Assembly (NCBI GenBank): GCA_964486145.1
Contig: CAZAMT010000056.1
Coordinates: 1-16,827 of the forward strand
Reading direction: 5' to 3'
Origin: CAZAMT01 sp964486145
Lineage (GTDB): Bacteria; Bacteroidota; Bacteroidia; Bacteroidales; JAAAOM01
DNA: 16,827 nt
Shown: piece by piece, positions 1 to 7,045 of the stretch
Layout: each line of letters begins with the position of its first letter
Position numbering within the stretch: position 1 is the stretch's first letter
Notes under the pieces: generated by a model
What the model saw: only the letters and a program-made list of their open reading frames with translations
Told to the model about the DNA's origin: nothing
The model's database searches: none
Program-made: the position numbers and the translations under genes

Positions 1-34
1 TGACATACATGGATTTAATGAAATATAGGTATTT

Positions 35-712
35 TTAGTTTGCCATAAGATTTAGTTTCCCTTCGCTTATCTCATACCGTTTATCCATCTTTTTTGCAAG
101 TTTTGTTGAATGGGTGACAAGGATAAGCGTGACATTCATCTGCTCATTCAGGTCAAGTAAAAGATCCATAAGCGAATCCGCGTTTTTTTGATCCAATGCA
201 CCAGTAGGTTCATCGGCAAGGATCAATGAAGGTTTGTTAATCAGGGCCCTTATAACGGCCACCCGCTGACATTCGCCCCCCGATAATTCCCCTGGTTTCT
301 GGTGCCGGATTTCCCATAATCCAACTTTTTTTAGCAGGGATTCGGCTATTTCCAACGACTGCTCCTGATTCGGTTTATCGGGCAGGCTGGGAATTAGTAC
401 ATTTTCAAAAACATTAAGAAAAGGCAATAAGTGGTGAAGTTGAAATATAAATCCTATTTCTTTATTTCGTATATGAAGCTGTTCTTTGTACGAGACTTTA
501 CTTAACTGATAGTTTAACAGTTGTATTTCGCCTTTATCGGGTTTATCCAATGTTCCCACAAGGTTCAGCAGCGTGGTTTTACCTGAACCGGACGGCCCGA
601 CAATGGCAATTTTTTCACCTTTTTCAACATCAAGGCTTAAATTGTTCAGGATGGTCCTTTCCTTTTTGCCGCTTGTATATGATTTGGAAATACCTTTAAC
701 TGACAGTAACAT
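35..712 (-). CDS. ABC transporter ATP-binding protein, LolD-like
   Basis: A 225-aa nucleotide-binding subunit that would hydrolyse ATP at the inner face of the cytoplasmic membrane for a permease not present in this window. Motifs are complete: Walker A GPSGSGKTT at residues 39-47, Q-loop at Q91, signature LSGGECQR at 143-150, Walker B LILADEPTGALD at 163-174 and H-loop H201. The stretch after the Q-loop (HHLLPFLNVFENV) resembles LolD of the lipoprotein-releasing LolCDE system more than other MacB/SalX-group ATPases; this is a family-level judgement. The start chosen is ATG at 712; a TTG one codon upstream is possible. The 5' end overlaps the end of the glycosyltransferase gene by 17 nt, implying translational coupling. 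The stop TAA lies 34 nt from the window edge, so any partner permease would be beyond it. Confidence 0.95.
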   Translation of the reverse strand: MLLSVKGISKSYTSGKKERTILNNLSLDVEKGEKIAIVGPSGSGKTTLLNLVGTLDKPDKGEIQLLNYQLSKVSYKEQLHIRNKEIGFIFQLHHLLPFLNVFENVLIPSLPDKPNQEQSLEIAESLLKKVGLWEIRHQKPGELSGGECQRVAVIRALINKPSLILADEPTGALDQKNADSLMDLLLDLNEQMNVTLILVTHSTKLAKKMDKRYEISEGKLNLMAN

Positions 713-2003
713 CAACCTCTGTTTTTACTGATTTATATATTTCAATAAGATTTGCTGCAAGTTGATTGACATCAAAGCTGGTTTCGGCACTTTCCCTTGC
801 TTTTTTGCTCAATTCATCAAGAAATTCCTTGTCATCCAGTAGTTTTTGAAGAGATTCTGCCAGTTGAGAAGGGGTGTTTTCCTCATATATTAACCCGCCA
901 CCTGATTTTTCCACTATCTCGGGAAAAGCACCGAGGTTTGGCTGAACCACAGGAATGCCGCATGCAAGTGCCTCAACAAGATAAATGCCAAATGCTTCTC
1001 CATTTCTTACAGGTACCGATATCATCGCGACTTTTTCAAAATAATCCATCCTGGGCTGCCCCTCAAAATCTTTTTGAAACTCAACGTGGTTTGAAAGCCC
1101 CTCTTTTCTTAGTTTTTTCTTGATCGATCGTATATACGAATTGTCATCGCCGGTATTTCCTCCTGTTATTATGAGTTTTACATCTTCATAACCCGGGTTG
1201 CTTTTCACTAAAATAAAGGCGTCAACCAGAATGTCCAGGCCATTGGAGTGACACATTCTTGAGATGAAACCAATGTTCCGGTTTTTTTTGGACGCATTTT
1301 TAAATGAATATTTTGCAGGATCTATACCTAAATGAACTGTATGCACCCGATCATCGAACAATGTCATTTTACTTTTTGAAACCTCTGCATAATAATTACT
1401 TACAGAAACAAATCCGTCAATACCTTTTCCTTTTTCTGACATCAGGTTCCATACCCTGTCCCTGAATGGTTGATTCATAACATCCACCCATACGTCTTCA
1501 TCCTGTAAACTGCAAAATACAGGTGCTTTAATCCGCTCCTTTAATTTAAATGCCAATCCTAATAAAAGTGCATTTGACAGGTGAATAACATCGGGTTGAA
1601 AGTGTTTTTCAATCCAGTCGACCATCTTTTCCAGTTCCTCCTTTTGTTTTCCTTCTTCTCCCAGTAACATGGAGATGGTCATGTCTTCCAATCCGGTTGC
1701 CCTTGTTGATCCCGACATGTTTGCTGCCATCTTAAGTATTGGTTTGGAGTTTAAAAACCTGTCGAACCAGGCAGGGGCTTTTTTAAATACGGGATAAGCA
1801 TATTTCAGATACATACTGACAGCCCCGTAAAATACTGGGACATCTTTGATATCATGTTCATCTGAGAACAATGGAAGGTACATGGGAATTTTAACTACGT
1901 CGTGCCCCAATTTTCTGAGAGCATCAAAATACGTGATATCCCTTAAACAATTACCGCAGTAAAAACTACCACCTGAGCCTGGAATAATTTGTAAGATTTT
2001 CAT
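696..2003 (-). CDS. Glycosyltransferase family 4 (GT-B fold)
   Basis: A 435-aa cytoplasmic or membrane-peripheral retaining glycosyltransferase that would move a sugar from an activated donor to a glycan or lipid acceptor; neither is identifiable. The N-terminal GT-B acceptor domain starts MKILQIIPGSGGSFYCGNC, with the glycine-rich first loop. The C-terminal donor domain starts near residue 243 (IGFISRM) and carries the EX7E motif at E336 and E344 (GEAFGIYLVEALACG), followed by PNLGAFPEIV. ATG at 2003 is chosen because the protein then begins exactly at the first Rossmann strand; an upstream GTG at 2048 would overlap the preceding gene. The gap to the upstream propeller gene is 10 nt, and the 3' end overlaps the ABC ATPase start. 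It has no visible redox function, so it is either a passenger of the operon or makes a glycan linked to the exported proteins. Confidence 0.93.
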   Translation of the reverse strand: MKILQIIPGSGGSFYCGNCLRDITYFDALRKLGHDVVKIPMYLPLFSDEHDIKDVPVFYGAVSMYLKYAYPVFKKAPAWFDRFLNSKPILKMAANMSGSTRATGLEDMTISMLLGEEGKQKEELEKMVDWIEKHFQPDVIHLSNALLLGLAFKLKERIKAPVFCSLQDEDVWVDVMNQPFRDRVWNLMSEKGKGIDGFVSVSNYYAEVSKSKMTLFDDRVHTVHLGIDPAKYSFKNASKKNRNIGFISRMCHSNGLDILVDAFILVKSNPGYEDVKLIITGGNTGDDNSYIRSIKKKLRKEGLSNHVEFQKDFEGQPRMDYFEKVAMISVPVRNGEAFGIYLVEALACGIPVVQPNLGAFPEIVEKSGGGLIYEENTPSQLAESLQKLLDDKEFLDELSKKARESAETSFDVNQLAANLIEIYKSVKTEVDVTVS

Positions 2004-2013
2004 TATTATAGTG

Positions 2014-3126
2014 TTATTTCTTTCCCAAACAATAAATGCTTCCATCACCTGCTCCCACGATGATTTTATCTCTAACCAAAACAGGATTTGAAAAAATGGG
2101 ACTGCCCAGCTCGTAATTCCAAATTAACTTTCCATCTTTCAAGTCAAGCAGGATAAGATCCCCTCTCATGTTTCCTGCCAAAACGTTTGTTGTCGAGATA
2201 ACACAAGAGGCATCCACTTTGTTTCCTGTATTGTATTTCCAAATGATTTCTCCGGTGTTTTTATTAAAACAGTAGACAAATTTATCCCTGTTGCCAACCA
2301 CTATTTTATTATGGTAAATCGCAGGTGATGCTATAAATGGGAGGTTCGTTGTTTCGTTTGTCCAGTTCCATTTAATTTTTTTGGATTTCAGATCAGTAGC
2401 AGTAAATCCTCCGTCGTAATCCCCAATAAAAGCAATATCACCAATAATGCCGGGAGAACCAGCAACATAGGTGGCTATTTCAATCATGTCAACGGCCTTT
2501 CCGTTGTTAATATCTACAATGTGCAGTAATCCATCGCAACCGCCGAAGATGGCTTTGTTGTTATGCACGGAAACAGCGCCATTGATGTAATTATTGGCCT
2601 CATACTTCCAAATGACATTGCCTTTTTCCGCATCAATACAATACAGGTAATAATCATAGCTACCGATGAGAATATACGTTTTACCGCCGTTTTTCCAATA
2701 GTTGGGTGCACCCGAGAACTGATTTTCAGCCGTGAACTCCCAGTTTTTTTCTCCGTTTTCAAGTTTTAACGAGTACATGGTACCGTAAAGGTTACCGATA
2801 AAAACGTCACCATCAAGAATCAATGCTGTTCCTTCAATGGCTGTGCCTGTAGCAAATTTCCATAGCAGTCTGCCTTGCATGTCAAGACAGTATACATTTC
2901 CATCCGTTGAACCGATTACCATTTTATTCTCAGCAATTACCGGGGAGGCTTTTATTTCATCCAGGGTTGCAAAAGTCCAGATGATACCAATTTCACGGGG
3001 AAAGTCCTCTTCAACATAGCCATGCAATGCCTGATTTCCCCGGAACATGTTCCATGCTTGCGGAAAAAGATCCTGAAAAGGGAATAAAACGAAAATTGCA
3101 AATAATAAATAACTATATTTTACCAT
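2014..3126 (-). CDS. Exported PQQ-like (BamB-type) beta-propeller protein, third-last gene
   Basis: A 370-aa protein with an N-terminal signal peptide (MVKYSYLLFAIFVLFPFQDL, probable cleavage after FPQA). The rest is a run of PQQ-like repeats of the form ...VIGSTDGNVYCLD...G...WKF..., about seven to eight blades; the last ends GAGDGSIYCLGKK. The mature part opens with WNMFRGNQALHG, matching the W-x-FRG openings of the other propellers here. Such proteins are periplasmic or surface-exposed and usually do not bind PQQ; BamB is a scaffold. No quinoprotein catalytic site or haem motif is visible. ATG at 3126 is used; the ORF could open at TTG 3132. It lies 12 nt after the FAD/FeS oxidoreductase gene, so an exported propeller is embedded directly behind cytoplasmic redox subunits. 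Confidence 0.9.
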   Translation of the reverse strand: MVKYSYLLFAIFVLFPFQDLFPQAWNMFRGNQALHGYVEEDFPREIGIIWTFATLDEIKASPVIAENKMVIGSTDGNVYCLDMQGRLLWKFATGTAIEGTALILDGDVFIGNLYGTMYSLKLENGEKNWEFTAENQFSGAPNYWKNGGKTYILIGSYDYYLYCIDAEKGNVIWKYEANNYINGAVSVHNNKAIFGGCDGLLHIVDINNGKAVDMIEIATYVAGSPGIIGDIAFIGDYDGGFTATDLKSKKIKWNWTNETTNLPFIASPAIYHNKIVVGNRDKFVYCFNKNTGEIIWKYNTGNKVDASCVISTTNVLAGNMRGDLILLDLKDGKLIWNYELGSPIFSNPVLVRDKIIVGAGDGSIYCLGKK

Positions 3127-3138
3127 AAACAAATGATT

Positions 3139-4689
3139 TTAATTTTTTAGCGCCAGTGCCCCTGTCGGACAGGCATCTGCTACCATTTCAGCGGTTTTTG
3201 TTAAAGCTTCGTTCAATTCCTTATTAAAAGGAATTCCGATTTGCACATCGAATCCCCTGCCGATAAAAGTGAGTCCGAATTTTTCTTTGTGTTTTTCGGT
3301 CATCCTCACACAGATGCCGCATTTAATACATTTTTGAGGCTCATAAACAACGGAATGGTGCTGAACCATTTTGGTTATTGTTTTTCTTTCACCATCAACG
3401 TATTTTTTTTGGTCAGCAACATAAATTTCCGAAAGATTCCGGAGTTTGCAATTATCTATTTTCCTGCAATCACAATGCATGCAACGACCTGCTTCCCGGA
3501 TTACTTCTTCCAGCGAGAAGCCTGCCTGGTCTCCTGCTTCCGGCTTTATCCGCTCTGATTCAACGGATTCCTTCAGATATTCCGTATATTCTTCTTGTAA
3601 AAGCTTGCCAAATTTTGAATTGAATTTCCTGGGTTCCCCTTTCAGCATCTTTTTATCAAGAAATTGTTCAACACTGAAGGCCACTTCTTTTCCCTGTCCC
3701 AGTGAACGGATAGCCAGTTTCGTATGCCGGTTGACATTACCCACTGCAAATACATTGTTAACACTGGTTTGATAGGTTTGTTTATCCACAATGACCTGTT
3801 TTTCGTTATGATCCAGTCCCCATTCCTTTATATCATCAGAAATGGCTCCCGAAGCAATGATAACCGCATGATAATCCTTAGCGAGTATTGCGAAATCATC
3901 TTTTGTAATTTGATGGTTTTGATGGACCTCAATTCCGGTTTGAAGGATTGCATCAATTTCCTTATCCAGGACCTCTTTCTCTAATTTTTCATCCGGTACA
4001 CCATACCTCAGCATTCCCCCTGGTTTTTCGTTTTTATCGAAAATAGCAGCCCGGATTCCTTTCAATCGCAGGTAATATGCAGCGGCCAACCCGGCGGGGC
4101 CGGAGCCAATTATGGCAACTTTTCCCTCTCTTAATCCTGGTAATGATGTGTTTATGTTTATTGTTCCATCATCACCGGCGTATCTTTTTAATAAACATAT
4201 CGATACGGCTCCGTCAATGGGTTTTCGTTTACAGGCACCTTCGCAGGGAGCAGGGCAAATTCTTCCCAAAACGGAAGGCAGGGCAATATCATTTTTTACA
4301 ACACGTAAGGCTTCGTTTATTTTCCCTGAAGCCAATAAGCGGTTCATCTGTGGGATGTCCATGTTGGCGGGGCACGCTATCTGGCATGGTGCCATGCAAT
4401 CCCCAACATGTTCGGAAAGCATCAGTTCCAGTGCTGTTTTTCGGGATTCATTGATCTGTTTATTTTCAGTGACAATATCCATCCCTTCATGGACCTCGCT
4501 TGAGCAGGCTGGCAAAAGCTTACCACTGTGATTGTCTTTCACCAGGCAAATCATACATGAGGTAAACTTCTCCAAATCCTTATGAAAGCACATGGTTGGA
4601 ATAAAAATACCTGTACCATTCGCGGCAGAGAGAATTGTTGAGCCTTCTGCCACTGACATTTCGGTTCCGTTTATTTTTAGTTTAATCAA
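3139..4689 (-). CDS. FAD/iron-sulfur oxidoreductase, NuoG-N-terminus plus GltD/NfnB-like, lacking the NAD(P)H domain
   Basis: A 516-aa soluble electron-transfer flavoprotein. Seen: an N-terminal [2Fe-2S] ferredoxin domain (C34, C45, C48, C62); a GltD/NfnB-type double [4Fe-4S] region (C98, C102, C106 and C145, C149, C153 in ICPAPCEGAC); a Rossmann FAD motif GSGPAGL at 195-201 with GGMLRYGVP at 224-232; and FAD-domain closure TSVNNVFAVGNV around 308-319. Further cysteines follow at C403, C406, C408, C414 and at C454, C457, C460 plus C507. In GltD/NfnB relatives an NAD(P)H-binding Rossmann domain (GGG-x-x-A/G-x-D) lies between the two halves of the FAD domain; here IIASGAI (277-283) runs almost directly into the FAD closure, so that domain is absent. 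The start is TTG at 4689: no ATG precedes the first ferredoxin strand, and an in-frame TAG closes the frame. It probably partners the NuoEF-like protein encoded 12 nt upstream. Confidence 0.9.
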   Translation of the reverse strand: MIKLKINGTEMSVAEGSTILSAANGTGIFIPTMCFHKDLEKFTSCMICLVKDNHSGKLLPACSSEVHEGMDIVTENKQINESRKTALELMLSEHVGDCMAPCQIACPANMDIPQMNRLLASGKINEALRVVKNDIALPSVLGRICPAPCEGACKRKPIDGAVSICLLKRYAGDDGTININTSLPGLREGKVAIIGSGPAGLAAAYYLRLKGIRAAIFDKNEKPGGMLRYGVPDEKLEKEVLDKEIDAILQTGIEVHQNHQITKDDFAILAKDYHAVIIASGAISDDIKEWGLDHNEKQVIVDKQTYQTSVNNVFAVGNVNRHTKLAIRSLGQGKEVAFSVEQFLDKKMLKGEPRKFNSKFGKLLQEEYTEYLKESVESERIKPEAGDQAGFSLEEVIREAGRCMHCDCRKIDNCKLRNLSEIYVADQKKYVDGERKTITKMVQHHSVVYEPQKCIKCGICVRMTEKHKEKFGLTFIGRGFDVQIGIPFNKELNEALTKTAEMVADACPTGALALKN

Positions 4690-4701
4690 ATCTTTACTTT
4701 T

Positions 4702-7041
4702 CTATGTTACCGTTATTGCATCTTCCGGGCAAACCTGCCTGCACGTATCGCATTTGATGCATTTTTCTATATCAATCGTATGTTTATCATGCGGGGTAAA
4801 GGGAATGGCATCTACCGGGCAGCGCTGGGCACATTTGGTGCAACCAATGCAATTGTCGTTTACCGAGTAGGTAATGAGTCCGGTGCATTTTCCTGTCGGA
4901 CAGTTGCCATGGATGTGTGCTTCATATTCTTCCCTAAAGTATCTTAGCGTTGATAAAACAGGATTGGGAGCTGTTTTCCCGAGGCCGCAAAGGCTTCCTG
5001 ATTTAACAGAATCCGCCAGCGTTTCCAGGTCATCCAGGTCTTTCATTTTTCCTTTTCCGGTGCATATACGATCAAGGATATCCATCATCCTTTTCGTTCC
5101 CAACCGGCAAAAGGTACATTTACCACACGATTCATCCTGGGTAAATGATAAAAAGTACCGGGCAATATCCACCATGCAATCCGTTTCGTCGAGCACCACC
5201 ATACCTCCTGACCCCATCATGGCTCCAACTTCGGTCAGTGAATGAAAATCGATGGGCGTATCAGCCATCCAATAGGGGATACATCCTCCGGAAGGCCCCC
5301 CGATTTGTATCGCTTTGAATTGCCTGTCGCAGGCAACACCCCCTCCAATGACTTCAACCACTTCGCGGATTGTGATGCCCATGGGCACTTCGATCAAACC
5401 TCCCCGGTTGATTTTCCCTGCCAATGCAAAAACTTTGGTGCCTTTGCTGTTGTCAGTTCCGATCTTAGCGAAATGGTCAGCCCCGGTACGAATGATGTAG
5501 GGTACCTGAGCAAATGTTTCTGTATTATTGACAAGGGTTGGTTTTTTGTTCAGTCCGCTAACAGCAGGGAAGGGCGGCCTGATGCGGGGGAATCCCCTCT
5601 TACCCTCAACAGATGCTATTAAGGCTGTTTCTTCGCCACACACAAAAGCTCCGGCACCCTCGTAAATATTTACATCAAAATCAAAACCACTGTCAAGAAT
5701 GTTTTTGCCTAACAGGTGATGGTTGCGGCATATCTCAATGGCCTTGCTCATTCTTGCAACAGCGAGTGGATATTCAGCCCTGATGTATAGAATTCCTTCC
5801 GTAGCACCTACGGCATACGCACCGATTAAAATTCCTTCGATGATCCTAAATGGATATGACTCAAGCAGCATCCTGTCCATAAATGCACCTGGATCACCCT
5901 CGTCACCATTACAAATCAGGTATTTTATGTCGTTGTTTTGGTTGGCTACCCCTTCCCATTTCAATCCTGTTGGAAATCCACCACCTCCTCTTCCCCTTAT
6001 TTCACTCGTTTTAATCTCATCAATCACTTTATGGGGAGTCATTTTCAATGCTTTTTTCAAGCCTTCAAATCCATTTTCATTGAGGTATTCCTCGAAATCC
6101 AATGGATCGATCTCTCCCCGGTGTTCCGTAGCAACAGGTATTTGATTACCGAGGAATGAAGACACCCTTTTTTCACGGATATCGATCGAATACCGTTCAA
6201 TTCCGGACCAGTTTTCATCACTCTGAATGGTTTCAATCTGGTTAAATAAACCGGCTTTTAACCGTTGCAAAAATCCATTTGGCTTAAATTCTTGTTCGAT
6301 GATGGATTTAATATCCTCAGGCTTCACTTTGGCAAAAAGTTTTGGTTCATGGTTGTAAGGCACCAGTTCAACAAGCGGGACATTGTGGCACATTCCTACA
6401 CAACCAACATGCTTTACTTTTACATTGATGTGGTTCCTGCTAACCACCTCATCTATGGCCTTTCTGACATCATTGCTTCCGCTGGCAACACAGCACGAGC
6501 CAAGTCCCACCCGGATTTCACCTTTTATTTCTTCACCGGAAAGTTTTCTTATTTTATTTTCCTTCTTTTTGCCCCCTTTTTGTTCAAAATCCCTGATTAC
6601 CTCTGCAACCTGACTTGGCGCAACATGGCCGTATGTAACATCATCAACCTGCACAACAGGTGCCAGGGTGCAGCAACCGAGGCAACTCACCTTATCCAGG
6701 GTGTATTTACCAGATTTCTGGGTATTTTGATCGCCATTTAGGCCAAGTTCCCTGTGAAAAGCGTCGAATACCAGTCCGGCGCCTTTCACATGGCATGCAG
6801 TGCCAACGCACACTTTTATAATGTGATCACCAACCGGTTGCAGGCGAAACTGGTGGTAAAAGCTGGCAACTCCAATGATATCGGCAGGGGTAATTTTTGT
6901 TAGATCACAGACTTTTTCTATGGCAGGTTGCGGAATGTAATTATATTTTCCCTGGATGGATTGTAGAACGGGGATTACCGCGCTTTTTTCCCTTCCATGG
7001 TTTGCTATTATTTCTTCGATATGTTTAAAATCAATTTCCAT
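4702..7041 (-). CDS. NADH dehydrogenase, single-chain NuoE-NuoF (HydC-HydB-like) with two extra [4Fe-4S] clusters
   Basis: A 779-aa cytoplasmic flavoprotein expected to oxidise NADH (or reduce NAD+) and pass electrons through iron-sulfur clusters. Domain order: NuoE-like helical plus thioredoxin fold with [2Fe-2S] ligands C78, C83, C120, C124 (residues 1-155); a second thioredoxin-like [2Fe-2S] region, 175-250, with C183/C184 and C214, C218; the NuoF core with FMN/NADH loops GRGGGGFPTGLKW (350-362) and NGDEGDPGAFMDR (378-390); the [4Fe-4S] set C639, C642, C645 and C685; then a two-cluster ferredoxin tail (C731/734/737/741 and C761/764/767/771). This is the HydB/HndC layout with the HydC/HndA subunit fused in front. 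ATG at 7041 starts exactly at the NuoE helix (MEIDFKHIEE), 4 nt after the upstream stop; an upstream TTG at 7104 would overlap that gene. No hydrogenase or formate dehydrogenase catalytic subunit accompanies it. Confidence 0.95.
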   Translation of the reverse strand: MEIDFKHIEEIIANHGREKSAVIPVLQSIQGKYNYIPQPAIEKVCDLTKITPADIIGVASFYHQFRLQPVGDHIIKVCVGTACHVKGAGLVFDAFHRELGLNGDQNTQKSGKYTLDKVSCLGCCTLAPVVQVDDVTYGHVAPSQVAEVIRDFEQKGGKKKENKIRKLSGEEIKGEIRVGLGSCCVASGSNDVRKAIDEVVSRNHINVKVKHVGCVGMCHNVPLVELVPYNHEPKLFAKVKPEDIKSIIEQEFKPNGFLQRLKAGLFNQIETIQSDENWSGIERYSIDIREKRVSSFLGNQIPVATEHRGEIDPLDFEEYLNENGFEGLKKALKMTPHKVIDEIKTSEIRGRGGGGFPTGLKWEGVANQNNDIKYLICNGDEGDPGAFMDRMLLESYPFRIIEGILIGAYAVGATEGILYIRAEYPLAVARMSKAIEICRNHHLLGKNILDSGFDFDVNIYEGAGAFVCGEETALIASVEGKRGFPRIRPPFPAVSGLNKKPTLVNNTETFAQVPYIIRTGADHFAKIGTDNSKGTKVFALAGKINRGGLIEVPMGITIREVVEVIGGGVACDRQFKAIQIGGPSGGCIPYWMADTPIDFHSLTEVGAMMGSGGMVVLDETDCMVDIARYFLSFTQDESCGKCTFCRLGTKRMMDILDRICTGKGKMKDLDDLETLADSVKSGSLCGLGKTAPNPVLSTLRYFREEYEAHIHGNCPTGKCTGLITYSVNDNCIGCTKCAQRCPVDAIPFTPHDKHTIDIEKCIKCDTCRQVCPEDAITVT

Positions 7042-7045
7042 GATG

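Noticed and set aside
1..34. Possible start of a further minus-strand gene (ATG at position 10)
   Set aside because: Only about three codons would be inside the window, so nothing can be said about the product.
6265..6741. A 158-codon plus-strand frame
   Set aside because: It lies wholly antisense to the well-supported NuoE-NuoF gene, and its translation has no coherent motif. Similar plus-strand frames (for example 797-1123, 4112-4531, 7320-7709) are also shadows.
4702..7041. Respiratory complex I or an FeFe-hydrogenase operon
   Set aside because: There are no NuoA/H/J-N membrane subunits and no H-cluster signature; the partner subunit carries a FAD domain instead.
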